Positions 42,919 through 51,118 of a DNA stretch of 64,000 nucleotides are shown in pieces. Source of the DNA: Acetonema longum DSM 6540 (GTDB lineage Bacteria > Bacillota > Negativicutes > Sporomusales > Acetonemataceae); the NCBI RefSeq assembly GCF_000219125.1, contig NZ_AFGF01000107.1:1-64000 (forward strand), in the 5' to 3' direction. A program made the translations under genes and the position numbers. Under the pieces are notes generated by a model. The model did not search any database. It saw nothing but the letters and a program-made list of their open reading frames with translations, and was not told where the DNA came from. How positions within the stretch are numbered: the stretch's first letter is position 1; every line of letters begins with the position of its first letter.

Positions 42919-44196
42919 TTATCCCCCTTCGAACATTCGTTTTAGCCACTTCGGCCATTTCTCGTATGGTTCGGTTTGCATGATTCGGTCAGCCTCAGCA
43001 TTTCTATTGGTGCCGCTCGAATCGCCCTTGCCACCGATCATGGTACTCCGTGGTTGTTTCTTTAACTCATTGACCTTTTGCGAGGTCGATTTCTTTTTGG
43101 GCTGAGCTGTCGGTTTTTGCTCTTCACCCGGCGTTGATTCCTCCGGGGCCTTTCCGGATTGCTGGCGCCATTCCATTTCGGATAAATCCATAAAGGTCTT
43201 GAAGGCAAAGACATCATCAGCAGTGCCCTGTCCTTTCCCGACGCGGTCTGCCGCCGGGCCCAAAACCGCCTTTTCAGCATCCGTCAATTTTGCATACCGC
43301 TGATTTGCATAGTCGAAGATTTTTTGAGCATCCGGCTTGGACTTGAAGCTGTTCATATAGTCACTGTTCATCTTTTGCCGCTGTTGTTGTTCCGTCTGCC
43401 GGGACTGCAACTGTGATTGAACATGCTGACCTATCTGAGTGGAAATGCTTGCAAGTCGGGACGTATCACGTTTAATCAGGTCGGCCTTAATGTCATCCAT
43501 GGCAGCGCCGTCATCTTCGTCGTACCTGTCCGGTTCACGCCCGAATTTTTCATTGAACGCTTCCTTAGCCCTGGCGGCAATCCGCTCATTCGGGGCATAC
43601 CCAAACTGCGCCTTGAATTGCTTTTCGGCTTCCGCTTCCATCCACTCAACATAGGCATTGGCCTGTTCTTTTTGCTGTTGTTCGGTTTGTTGTACGTCTT
43701 GTTGCTCATTTTGCTGTACGCTTTGTTGTGCGGTCTGTTGTACGGTTTGTTGTGCAATGCGAGACTCAAGCGCCTCTAGCCGTTGTTGTAGATCCTGCCG
43801 TTTTTTTCTCTCCGCGTGAAGGGCTTCATACGGAACCTGTTTTACCTTCCCTTTTCCCTTGTCTTTTCCAGCATCAGGGGCAGGTATATCATCGGGTTCC
43901 TCTGAGTCCTCGTCGGGTTGGTCATCCTCAGCAGAATCTTCCTCGCCGTCCTCATCGCTCTGATCGTCGTCCTGGTCGTCGCCGGTTTCATCTGCGGCAT
44001 CGCCATCAGAGTCATCTGACTCTTCGATTTCGTCAGCGTCTTGGTCATCCTCGGCATCCTGGTTGTTATCGGCGCCAGTATCGCCGTCATCTTCTTCGCC
44101 GGTTAAACCATTCTCACGGGCGAAATCACTTGCCGCATCAGCATCAAGTTCTTCCAGTTCGCTCATCCAATCAGGCAGTTTTGATTTTTTAGCCAT
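42919..44196 (-). CDS. capsid scaffolding protein, highly acidic
   Basis: A 425-residue protein: an Asp/Glu-rich region (about residues 15-115), a lysine-rich hinge, a coiled coil carrying VQQ/EQQ repeats (about 145-180), and a helical C-terminus ending in a basic KWPKWLKRMF segment that could bind the capsid. Position directly before the capsid gene is that of a scaffold. GGAGG lies 9 nt before ATG 44196; the in-frame TTG 44205 abuts that site and is rejected. Confidence 0.85.
   Translation of the reverse strand: MAKKSKLPDWMSELEELDADAASDFARENGLTGEEDDGDTGADNNQDAEDDQDADEIEESDDSDGDAADETGDDQDDDQSDEDGEEDSAEDDQPDEDSEEPDDIPAPDAGKDKGKGKVKQVPYEALHAERKKRQDLQQRLEALESRIAQQTVQQTAQQSVQQNEQQDVQQTEQQQKEQANAYVEWMEAEAEKQFKAQFGYAPNERIAARAKEAFNEKFGREPDRYDEDDGAAMDDIKADLIKRDTSRLASISTQIGQHVQSQLQSRQTEQQQRQKMNSDYMNSFKSKPDAQKIFDYANQRYAKLTDAEKAVLGPAADRVGKGQGTADDVFAFKTFMDLSEMEWRQQSGKAPEESTPGEEQKPTAQPKKKSTSQKVNELKKQPRSTMIGGKGDSSGTNRNAEADRIMQTEPYEKWPKWLKRMFEGG
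43669..43757 (-). repeat. VQQ-coding tandem repeat in the scaffold gene
   Basis: About seven imperfect 12-nt units (plus-strand theme TGTTGTACGGTT) encode VQQ/EQQ tetrads in the coiled coil. The same unit occurs in the giant gene 17 kb away. Confidence 0.75.
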
Positions 44197-44270
44197 ACTT
44201 TCCAACCTCCGTTTTACGTCCGGATGGACGATGTATTACGACCGTATCGCCGTCGTCGCGAAAAAAGGGC

Positions 44271-44301
44271 AATAAAAAAGACCACCACAAACGGTTGGTC
44301 T
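44271..44301 (-). terminator. terminator upstream of the scaffold gene
   Basis: On the minus strand an AGACCA/TGGTCT stem (44279-44284 with 44296-44301) is followed by TTTTTTATT. It separates the portal-proximal genes from the scaffold-capsid unit. Confidence 0.8.
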
Positions 44302-44357
44302 GGTGCGGCCAGTACGCCGGTCGCGCCGCGAATATATGATAATCCGGTTTCCCGGGC

Positions 44358-44777
44358 TTATCCCTTTAAAACATAGGTAGGTGTGCTGGTAGCCAGCACT
44401 GCCTCAGTCAGAGCATTGAGAATATCAATATGACTATTATCAACCACTCTGCCATTGAGTACGTTTTCTGCCATTTTGTTGCATACCTTAGCATAATTCA
44501 GACGGAGTTCATTAAACTCCGCCACCGCCGGGTCAGCCGGTTCGGCGACACTAATCACGCCAGGTTCTTGCACGAGTTCTGCCAAGTGTTTCATCTCAGG
44601 CGGCGCGTCAACTCTCTCACCGGCCATAGCGGGTACAACCTCGATTTCCTGCGGAACGTCTTTCCTTGCAATACCCGATGGAGCATCAGCCGGAAGTTTT
44701 ACCGCTTTGCCGATTGCCTTCTCAGCGACTTTTGCTATTTCGGCTTTCTTCTCGGTCTTTGGTCTGGTTTGTCTCAT
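44358..44777 (-). CDS. hypothetical phage protein
   Basis: A 139-residue protein: a lysine/alanine-rich N-terminal tail, a proline-rich middle and a C-terminal helical part (FNELRLNYAKVCNKMAENVLNG). It overlaps the previous gene by 4 nt (ATGA). Function not recognised; the position suggests a head-assembly accessory. Confidence 0.65.
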   Translation of the reverse strand: MRQTRPKTEKKAEIAKVAEKAIGKAVKLPADAPSGIARKDVPQEIEVVPAMAGERVDAPPEMKHLAELVQEPGVISVAEPADPAVAEFNELRLNYAKVCNKMAENVLNGRVVDNSHIDILNALTEAVLATSTPTYVLKG

Positions 44778-44971
44778 TGACGATCACCCCGATTTAACAG
44801 AATTGCATAGATCGACATGACGCTTTGCTCCAATTGGTTTATTGCGTAGGTATCTTTAAACGGACGCTTTTTTTGTTCATCAATTGCCATAAGCGTAAGA
44901 TCAACGAACTCCTCAATGACCTTCTTCGCTTTCATCTGTAAGTCGGTTTGCGTTTTTGTTTGGATTCCCAT
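44774..44971 (-). CDS. small hypothetical phage protein
   Basis: A 65-residue helical protein. ATG 44971 is preferred because GAGGG lies 8-9 nt upstream; a GTG at 44980 overlaps that site. Translationally coupled to the next gene. Confidence 0.6.
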   Translation of the reverse strand: MGIQTKTQTDLQMKAKKVIEEFVDLTLMAIDEQKKRPFKDTYAINQLEQSVMSIYAILLNRGDRQ

Positions 44972-44995
44972 ATCATTCACCCTCTGCTTAATTAT

Positions 44996-45658
44996 TTATA
45001 CTTGATTGGTTCCTTCAACGCCACGTTGCTCCCGGCCCATTGTCCGCTTACGCAGCCACAACAGCGCCTCTTCCAATTTGGTAATTGCCAAAGCGTTTTC
45101 CCTGCAGGCAAACTGTCCTTTCTGGAAATGCTCCAGCCGGCAGATGACCATGGCAATCAAGTCCTCATTGCAGACGCCATTTACGCCGCATTCTTTAATA
45201 GGACCTTCTTGGAAATGAATTTCCGCCAGCGGAATACCGAAGTAGTCATCATGGTTTCCAATGACCGTAAAGCGATGTGGTGCGCCGTATTGCATTTCGC
45301 TTCCCGGTTCGTGGTAAACTTCGGTATATTTGCTCGTGAGCAGGTCGTGTTGTAATTTTACATATTTGGTTTCTTCTTTCTCGTAAGTCATTTCAAAGAC
45401 ATCCGGCTTGCATGGGTAGAATTCGCCAACAACACCCTTAATAACGAAATCACCAATTGACGCCAAATGTTCTCCCTCTTTGGTCTTGATAATCAAGCCA
45501 CCGTGAACTTTATTGTGATCAATGTAAAAATGTTCGCCCACAACATCCATTGGTCTATCATGAGTCCCCGTTAGAAAGTCGAACATTTCCCTATGGTTAC
45601 TTCCCGTCCATTCCAGAGTTGGAACCTTGACAGGTTTCTTACGGTACCATTGAACCAT
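44996..45658 (-). CDS. phage protein with C-terminal Acb2/Tad1-like hairpin domain (candidate anti-CBASS/anti-Thoeris)
   Basis: A 220-residue two-part protein. Residues 1-105 are a common phage domain (YRKKPVKV..LEWTG, GDFVIKGVVGEFYPCKPDVFE) of unknown role. Residues 130-220 contain IKECGVNGVCNEDLIAMVI, RLEHFQKGQFACRENALAI, a LEEALLWLRKRT helix and the ending RGVEGT. That is the signature I associate with the Acb2/Tad1 hairpin domain, whose members bind cyclic nucleotides or cADPR isomers and so block CBASS or Thoeris defence. This is recalled family knowledge, not a search result. GGAAGG lies 9 nt before ATG 45658. Confidence 0.72.
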   Translation of the reverse strand: MVQWYRKKPVKVPTLEWTGSNHREMFDFLTGTHDRPMDVVGEHFYIDHNKVHGGLIIKTKEGEHLASIGDFVIKGVVGEFYPCKPDVFEMTYEKEETKYVKLQHDLLTSKYTEVYHEPGSEMQYGAPHRFTVIGNHDDYFGIPLAEIHFQEGPIKECGVNGVCNEDLIAMVICRLEHFQKGQFACRENALAITKLEEALLWLRKRTMGREQRGVEGTNQV

Positions 45659-45694
45659 CTCAACCATCCTTCCGACTATTTAAAAGTCCATAGG

Positions 45695-46045
45695 TTACAC
45701 CAGCTTTTGATCGCCAAGTTGATCTTGCAGAATTTCAAGGATCTCGTGCAGACGGTTATTCGCTTCAATCAAAACAGAACCGGTCGTCTGCAGCCGCCCC
45801 GCTACGGTGTCAAATGATTCCGGTACACCAGCACCATTGCATGCCTGCTGAGGCTTAGGAAGAGAAACCGCATCCAAAATCTCACGGGCCAGTCGCAGCG
45901 TAGTGTCCGCAATGTCCGAAATTTCGTTGAGACTTTTTTCGACTTGGCCTTGTTTTCGCTGGACCTGCTGGGCAGCACAATCGTTTCCATCGTAACCACC
46001 GGCAAACGCTCCGGTTATACCGACCCCATACTTCATACCATTCAT
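45695..46045 (-). CDS. hypothetical phage protein with helical C-terminus
   Basis: A 116-residue protein with a glycine-rich N-terminus (VGITGAFAGGYDGND) and two predicted coiled-coil helices. AGGAGG precedes the ATG. It sits between PhoH and the Acb2-like gene, 36 nt ahead of the latter. Function unknown. Confidence 0.65.
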   Translation of the reverse strand: MNGMKYGVGITGAFAGGYDGNDCAAQQVQRKQGQVEKSLNEISDIADTTLRLAREILDAVSLPKPQQACNGAGVPESFDTVAGRLQTTGSVLIEANNRLHEILEILQDQLGDQKLV

Positions 46046-46066
46046 CTGAAATCATCCTCCTATTTT

Positions 46067-46732
46067 TTATACTTCGTCGGCTTCCGAAGCAATCACACCC
46101 CGGAAGCACTGCGTCAATTCCACAACCGCCGCATAATCCCGCGTCCGATAAAAATCAATGTAAGCGGGGAAGCCGCTCTTTGACGGGTCCGGTAGGTCAC
46201 ACTGTCCCATATGACCGGCCAGTATCACCGTGCAGTCATCATGTACCCGGGTGATAATCTTCTTGAGTTGCGGCTTGGTAAGGTTTTGGGCTTCATCAAC
46301 CATGATGATCTTATTCCCCTTGAGGTTGCGGCCACGCAGGAAAGTATGCGGCTTTGGGTACACCCAGACATTCCCGTCTTTCCATCCTCCGGAGTTGCTA
46401 TCTTCGTTTGCATCCTCCCGCGACACGCAGGTCATTGGTCTCTCGCGAATTTCATCCAGTGCATCAAACAGTGGGCCCAGGTATTGATAATACTTGTCCC
46501 ACAGCGAACCCGGCAAATACCCGAACTCATCTTCACACACATTGGGGAATACATACACAAGATCCCGCTCCATTACTTTGGCGGCCGCTACAGCAAGCAG
46601 TGTCTTCCCCGTTCCCGCCTTGGACGGAACCACAATGACCTTTTTGTCAAAAACCGCATCAACATATTGTCTCTGCTTAGCAGTCAGCTTCGGCCCAAGG
46701 CCAAAGAACATATGGTCTTTCGGTAGTGGCAT
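46067..46732 (-). CDS. PhoH-like P-loop ATPase
   Basis: A 221-residue protein with Walker A SKAGTGKT (about residues 37-44) and Walker B IIMVDEAQN (about 143-151), plus the C-terminal ILAGHMGQCDLP sensor typical of PhoH. PhoH-family proteins are ATPases, some with RNA helicase or endonuclease activity, frequent in phages; the exact role in infection is unknown. GGTGG stands before the ATG. Confidence 0.88.
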   Translation of the reverse strand: MPLPKDHMFFGLGPKLTAKQRQYVDAVFDKKVIVVPSKAGTGKTLLAVAAAKVMERDLVYVFPNVCEDEFGYLPGSLWDKYYQYLGPLFDALDEIRERPMTCVSREDANEDSNSGGWKDGNVWVYPKPHTFLRGRNLKGNKIIMVDEAQNLTKPQLKKIITRVHDDCTVILAGHMGQCDLPDPSKSGFPAYIDFYRTRDYAAVVELTQCFRGVIASEADEV

Positions 46733-46748
46733 GGAATGTCCACCTTTC

Positions 46749-46802
46749 CTAAGTCTTTCTGCCGCCTTTGCGCTTGTTGCCTCCTTTGCCCTTACAGGTC
46801 AC
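46749..46802 (-). CDS. possible 17-residue basic peptide
   Basis: GTG 46802 overlaps the stop codon of the upstream metallopeptidase gene (GTGA) and has GGGGG 8 nt upstream; the product would be MTCKGKGGNKRKGGRKT. It fills most of the gap before phoH. The ribosome site and overlap favour translation, but a product this short cannot be confirmed by sequence. Confidence 0.3.
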   Translation of the reverse strand: MTCKGKGGNKRKGGRKT

Positions 46803-47224
46803 GGATATCGCCCCCTCATTACCGCGTTTTCGGCTTTCAGTCCTGATTGCCTTTTCAGTTTAACCAATGCCTTAGCGATATGGTCAATTGAGCGCTCCAT
46901 CATAGTTTCATCTAATGAACCGTACTCGGTTTTATCAAACATGCAAAAATGTAAATGCAATAATTCATGAACTAATACTATCTCCATATCATACTTAAAC
47001 GGCGATTGCGGGTAATCAGTCGGATCTAATATTTTGATTGTTGCCAGGGCGGTTTCTTTCGTGTAACAACACTCCCCCTGAGCATTCTTTAAATCAAAAT
47101 CTCGTTGACGTGCAATGCGCAAAGCCACTTCCCAGCATTCCAGTCTCAGGCGTTGCTGCCATTCCCGACAAAGCACAATCAATTGTTCTTCGCTATAAAT
47201 ATAAGATGTATCCGACTCGCACAT
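46799..47224 (-). CDS. putative phage zinc metalloprotease (HExxH)
   Basis: A 141-residue protein with the zincin motif VHELLHLHF (about residues 85-93) and a following acidic helix (LDETMMERSIDHIAKAL) that can supply a third ligand. SprT-like and other phage zincins share this size. It may process a capsid or host protein; no evidence favours one target. AAAGGAG lies upstream of the ATG. Confidence 0.75.
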   Translation of the reverse strand: MCESDTSYIYSEEQLIVLCREWQQRLRLECWEVALRIARQRDFDLKNAQGECCYTKETALATIKILDPTDYPQSPFKYDMEIVLVHELLHLHFCMFDKTEYGSLDETMMERSIDHIAKALVKLKRQSGLKAENAVMRGRYP

Positions 47225-47241
47225 GATTCACACTCCTTTGA

Positions 47242-49383
47242 TTATAATGCCGCTCTCATGCTATTAATTACTTGATTCTGCGGTATCGCCGGTCCCTGCC
47301 AACTAGGCATTCCTTGTCCCTGAGGTTGGGACTGCGGCATCGGTGGCACCTGCCCTTGTTGTGGCATCTGCTGTTGCATAACCGGTTGTTGTCCGCCGCC
47401 CATCATCAGCTGCTGAATGATCGCCATTTGCTGTTCAGGCGGCAATGTCGCAAGTTGCTGTTGCAGGGCTTGCGCCTGCTGTACTATTTGACCCATGTCC
47501 ACCGGCGGCTGAATCTGAATGCCGGCCTGCGCCGCCGCCTGCATCTTTCCATCCGGCGGTAAGTCCCGATAATTCAGAGATATCCGGGGAGGATTGGTCT
47601 GCGGTTGTTGTTTTGCCTGCGCTTCTTGCGCCGCCGCTTGGGCTTGAGCTTCTTTTTCTTCCCGGATTCTTCGGGCAATTTCGTCCCGGCGCGGGATGTC
47701 GGACTCTTCGAGTATCACGTCCGGCGGAACCGGTATTCCGGCCTTAACCGCCTCCAGGAGCATATAGTATTGGGCCATGCGCTGAGTGGCAGTTGACGGC
47801 GTATCCGTGATGACAATGTCGAATTCACCAACAGACAGGTCATTGATTGTCGTCTCAAACCACTGCCCTGTGTTAGGGTCCTGAATAACCTGTGCGTCAT
47901 TGACCTGGATAAAATCGTCATGGCCATCTTCGCCGATGATCCGGATAGTTTTGGACTCGGTATAATACTGCGGGATAATCCCCGGGCAGTTCCGTTTGCC
48001 CCAAAGAAGATAGAGTATCCTGCGTTTAAACTTCCGCAGATTGTCAAACAGTGCGGCCACATGGGTGATAGCCTGCTTCTGCCGTAGCTCTATTGCCCGG
48101 CCAGACTGACCTGCCGCATCTTGGCTACCCATCATGGCCTCGTTAATACCGGTCAACTCCCGGATATCGTTTGTCGATATCTGTTCTTCCTCCGCTACAT
48201 TGGTCGGATATGGGGAAGGGGTAATTCGTTGCAGGCTGCTTCCCTTCTGGTGTTTGACTACTACACCAGGAGTGGCGCCGAAGTTCCGAATGTTTTGCTC
48301 TTGCTCTGGCGTCAGTGCCCCATCTTCGGCGATCCAGCCACTGTTCGCCTGGGTGTTAAGAATATGAAGACGCTGAGAACGCCGTTTGTTGATTTCCCTT
48401 TGCGAGTCCTTCATATTCCTGACAACGCCGGACGGGGTATCTCCCTCGCCAATATAGTAAGCGGTGAGCTGCGCATACGGCAGGTCCCTATGCTGGTAAG
48501 GGCTCTCAATGTCTTCAAGTTCAATCTGACCCAGCATGACCTTAACACGCACTACCTTCTGCGGCTTTTCGACCGTCTGAGGTTGACCATTGACAATGAC
48601 CATTTGCGACAGCATGTTGATCTGCACTTGTGATTGCGGGAGCAACGAATCATCCTGCATAACAAAAAACTTGGTCATTCGCTTTTGGCGATACCACATT
48701 TCGATGAGCCGGACCTTATGTCCGTCCTTTTGATACCACAATGGCTCCGCTATGTCGCTACCATATGAGTCCTGTTCGTCGGTATCATACTCATGCACCA
48801 TCTGTTCAATGGCCTCGGCATGCTCCGGGTAGACCTCCATTGCCTCATCTTTATCAACCCAGCGCCCCTCACAGACAAACTTCGCATCCGATAAGTCTGC
48901 TTTCCGGCACTCCGGGTCAACATACATAGAAAACGGCGAAACCCGCTTAATTTGGGCCTCACCGTCCATCGTGTCGTAGTCAACCTCATATGTAATTTTT
49001 GCGAATCCCCTGCCGGCAATGGCCGCATCCAAGAATATGTCGCTCTCTTCTGACTCGAAGTCGCTGGCATCAAAGACGAAATTAGTCATGCCCTCCCGGA
49101 CTTTGCACTTTTTCAGGTCGTCGGCAGTGCGGGGCTTGAATGATGGTTCATAGCGGTTCAGGCGCTGATAGCCAGACAGCAGGTTTACCGTGGGCTTAAC
49201 CCGGTTGATTGTGATGACCGGTCGCCCCTGCTTCCGCAGTTTGTCGATCGCTCCCTCATCCCACTGTATTCCGAAATAAAACTCATAATCTTCCCTGGCT
49301 TCTCGCCGCCAGTCCTGCATGCCGTCTACAGCATCCTTAAACCACCGCCGCGCTATTCCCACGCTGATTGGAATTACCTTTGC
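47242..49383 (-). CDS. portal protein, P22-like
   Basis: A 713-residue portal. P22-portal-type features include RRWFKDAVDGMQDWRREA near the start, VNLLSGYQRLNRYEP, the conserved wing/stem region with DSQREINKRRSQ and SGRAIELRQKQ, and a long C-terminal helix. The last 110 residues are rich in Met, Gln and Pro, an unusual barrel tail. It forms the dodecameric DNA channel. TTG 49383 is chosen because GGAGGTGG precedes it by about 5 nt; the ATG at 49407 lies upstream of that site. Confidence 0.92.
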   Translation of the reverse strand, partial: AKVIPISVGIARRWFKDAVDGMQDWRREAREDYEFYFGIQWDEGAIDKLRKQGRPVITINRVKPTVNLLSGYQRLNRYEPSFKPRTADDLKKCKVREGMTNFVFDASDFESEESDIFLDAAIAGRGFAKITYEVDYDTMDGEAQIKRVSPFSMYVDPECRKADLSDAKFVCEGRWVDKDEAMEVYPEHAEAIEQMVHEYDTDEQDSYGSDIAEPLWYQKDGHKVRLIEMWYRQKRMTKFFVMQDDSLLPQSQVQINMLSQMVIVNGQPQTVEKPQKVVRVKVMLGQIELEDIESPYQHRDLPYAQLTAYYIGEGDTPSGVVRNMKDSQREINKRRSQRLHILNTQANSGWIAEDGALTPEQEQNIRNFGATPGVVVKHQKGSSLQRITPSPYPTNVAEEEQISTNDIRELTGINEAMMGSQDAAGQSGRAIELRQKQAITHVAALFDNLRKFKRRILYLLWGKRNCPGIIPQYYTESKTIRIIGEDGHDDFIQVNDAQVIQDPNTGQWFETTINDLSVGEFDIVITDTPSTATQRMAQYYMLLEAVKAGIPVPPDVILEESDIPRRDEIARRIREEKEAQAQAAAQEAQAKQQPQTNPPRISLNYRDLPPDGKMQAAAQAGIQIQPPVDMGQIVQQAQALQQQLATLPPEQQMAIIQQLMMGGGQQPVMQQQMPQQGQVPPMPQSQPQGQGMPSWQGPAIPQNQVINSMRAAL

Positions 49384-49414
49384 CAACGTACCACCTCCTT
49401 CGGACATAGAGAAA

Positions 49415-49428
49415 CCGCCCGAAGGCGG
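49415..49428 (-). terminator. small hairpin upstream of the portal gene
   Basis: A CCGCC/GGCGG stem with a UUCG loop on the minus strand and a short TTTC tail, in the 50-nt gap between a membrane-protein gene and portal. Weak terminator or processing site. Confidence 0.45.
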
Positions 49429-49434
49429 CGTTAT

Positions 49435-49701
49435 TTAAATACACAAAATTCGTTTTGATCCATCTTTTATATACCAGTGAAAGCAAACCAATGGTCTATA
49501 TGCATCCATCAAGTCCCACTGCACTTTGTTGTGAATCGAAAGTCTGCCGACTTCAAAGGAGTATTCTTGCTCATCCGTAAACAGAAAGTCACGAAACATG
49601 TACAGAATACAGAGAATCGCTAATACGGGGTACACAATTGCAAGCAAGGGAAAGTATGACATCGGGTATTTCCCTTCAACTCGATACAACAAAACAATCA
49701 T
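49435..49701 (-). CDS. small membrane protein
   Basis: A protein of 75-90 residues with one strong membrane helix (PLLAIVYPVLAILCILYMF) and a cytoplasmic tail. Candidate starts are ATG 49701 (AAGGA 5 nt upstream) and ATG 49662 (AAGGGA 8 nt upstream). Function unknown. Confidence 0.55.
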   Translation of the reverse strand: MIVLLYRVEGKYPMSYFPLLAIVYPVLAILCILYMFRDFLFTDEQEYSFEVGRLSIHNKVQWDLMDAYRPLVCFHWYIKDGSKRILCI

Positions 49702-49731
49702 GAACATCCTTGCAACCTATCCTTTCTTGTT

Positions 49732-49833
49732 TTACGCGCTGGATCTCCGTCCAAGAGCTGCGGCAAACGCCCACAAAATAAAAGTCGTCAGCCAAGGATG
49801 CTCGAACATCCAGTCAATGATGGTCCGTTCCAT
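49732..49833 (-). CDS. 33-residue single-pass membrane peptide
   Basis: ATG 49833 directly follows the TAA of the upstream gene, with GGAGG 8 nt upstream. The product MERTIIDWMFEHPWL... has one membrane helix (WLTTFILWAFAAAL) and a basic end (GRRSSA). The tight spacing to a good ribosome site makes it a likely real small phage gene. Confidence 0.6.
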   Translation of the reverse strand: MERTIIDWMFEHPWLTTFILWAFAAALGRRSSA

Positions 49834-50310
49834 TTATTCGCCCTCCGGCCCTTGCCCATTAACATTTCCTTCTTGCCAGCAAATCATCTTGCCGTCATGG
49901 GAAACAGTAGATAGGTCTGTCGGAGCCGGGGACCGATACAGCATTTCCCCTGCTTGCGGTAGTCGTCTTCCGCAGAATGGGCAATAAGCAATCGCGACAT
50001 TAAAGTACGTATCTGGCGCATACAGTCTCCATCCAGTATTGTATTTTTTTATTTTCCAATCACCAAAAATAATATCGTGGCATTGATGCAGCATTGTGCC
50101 AACAGGTTCTCCCTGGCGGGATCGTTTAGCGTCGATCATCTCGGATTTTCGCCGACAGATGGCGGCAGCAATAACAGCCGCCATGTCTTCTTTGATATCC
50201 TGCGTTATGAATCCGTAAGCATCTCCGTCCGCAAACGTCACGACATATTCTCTGGCGTTGCCGGAATCAACCAGATCAGACTTAATTGAAATTATTGCCG
50301 GTATCTCCAT
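49834..50310 (-). CDS. hypothetical zinc-ribbon phage protein
   Basis: A 158-residue protein with a CPFCGRRLP half-ribbon near residue 109 and a conserved MICWQEGN end. GGGAGGGG lies upstream of the ATG. It is one of several zinc-ribbon proteins in this phage; role unknown. Confidence 0.62.
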   Translation of the reverse strand: MEIPAIISIKSDLVDSGNAREYVVTFADGDAYGFITQDIKEDMAAVIAAAICRRKSEMIDAKRSRQGEPVGTMLHQCHDIIFGDWKIKKYNTGWRLYAPDTYFNVAIAYCPFCGRRLPQAGEMLYRSPAPTDLSTVSHDGKMICWQEGNVNGQGPEGE

Positions 50311-50314
50311 ACTG

Positions 50315-50575
50315 CTATTCCCCTCCCATAGTCGCCCGGGTTCTCCGGTATTCTATCGCCATTTCCGCAATTTCTGCCCTTGATAAGTGCTGACCACGTT
50401 TTTTGACGGACTCCCTTACTTTAATTTGCCGCCCATCGTCGAAGAAAACAACATGGTCAATAAACATTGCGCGGCCAGCTTCTCCACGCACACCAATGAT
50501 CGATGTAATTTTAGGCCTGTTCATCACTATCACTACTCCATATCCTGCACGACTAATAATCATCGTTGCGACCAA
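50315..50575 (-). CDS. small hypothetical phage protein
   Basis: Up to 86 residues; the C-terminal half is basic (KVRESVKKRGQHLSRAEIAEMAIEYRRTR). The start is uncertain: AGGAT lies before an in-frame GTG near 50536 and an ATG 9 nt further on (MNRPKITS), so the first 13-17 residues may be untranslated. Not recognised. Confidence 0.5.
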   Translation of the reverse strand: MVATMIISRAGYGVVIVMNRPKITSIIGVRGEAGRAMFIDHVVFFDDGRQIKVRESVKKRGQHLSRAEIAEMAIEYRRTRATMGGE

Positions 50576-50663
50576 TAACCATTCTTATGTAAATTGCACT
50601 TTGTTGATTTTACTGGCCTTGCAGGCTTTATGTTTGGGAAATACCGTTAAGTTTACAATAAAA

Positions 50664-50822
50664 TCATCGTTGTTTACCGTAATCGGTAAGATTTTCGGGT
50701 GGCGGCGTCTGCATGAGGCGCAATCCTACCTCTACAATCTCCGTCTCAACGTCTAAAATCCTGTCTCTGACTACGGCATAGGGCTCACCATTGATCACTA
50801 CTTTGCCTATAACGTCAGACAT
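50664..50822 (-). CDS. 52-residue hypothetical phage protein
   Basis: ATG 50822 with an AGGGGGAAGG ribosome site just upstream; the product begins MSDVIGKVVINGEPYAV and ends in a basic DYGKQR. A mixed beta-hairpin/helix pattern. It lies 12 nt after the upstream membrane gene. Function unknown. Confidence 0.6.
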   Translation of the reverse strand: MSDVIGKVVINGEPYAVVRDRILDVETEIVEVGLRLMQTPPPENLTDYGKQR

Positions 50823-50834
50823 TTTACCTTCCCC

Positions 50835-50978
50835 CTAACGGTCCCATGACAATAGTACTAAATTAAAAATCGCCCACGACATGAAGTACGTTGCTCTCAC
50901 ATAGTCGTCCATGCCAATCACTGAGACAAGAGACATGATTATGCAGGTAGAAACAATAATTTTGAGTATTGCGTCCAT
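50835..50978 (-). CDS. 47-residue two-helix membrane protein
   Basis: ATG 50978 is preceded by AAAGGAG. The product has two hydrophobic helices (ILKIIVSTCIIMSLVSVIG and YFMSWAIFNLVLLSW) linked by MDDYVRAT. A longer frame to 51092 has no ribosome site and runs through hairpins. Unknown function. Confidence 0.6.
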   Translation of the reverse strand: MDAILKIIVSTCIIMSLVSVIGMDDYVRATYFMSWAIFNLVLLSWDR

Positions 50979-51085
50979 ATTTTCTCCTTTGCATTTACTT
51001 TTTTTCTTTGGAGGAAATGAACTGCCCCGCCTTTCGACGGGGCCTATCACCCTAAAGACTAAACACCATACCCCTATCCCACCCC

Positions 51086-51105
51086 CTGCCACCGCATTGT
51101 GGCAG
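51086..51105. terminator. hairpin downstream of the SpoVS-like gene
   Basis: A 7-bp stem (51086-51092 with 51099-51105) 13 nt past the stop codon. A second GC stem lies at 51024-51043. Neither has a strong T tail on the minus strand. The gap 50979-51118 holds nothing else. Confidence 0.4.
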
Positions 51106-51118
51106 TCTCCATCCTATC

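Noticed and set aside
43728-44192. Arg/His-rich plus-strand frame opposite the acidic part of the scaffold
   Set aside because: It is the mirror of Asp/Glu codons; low complexity and no ribosome site.
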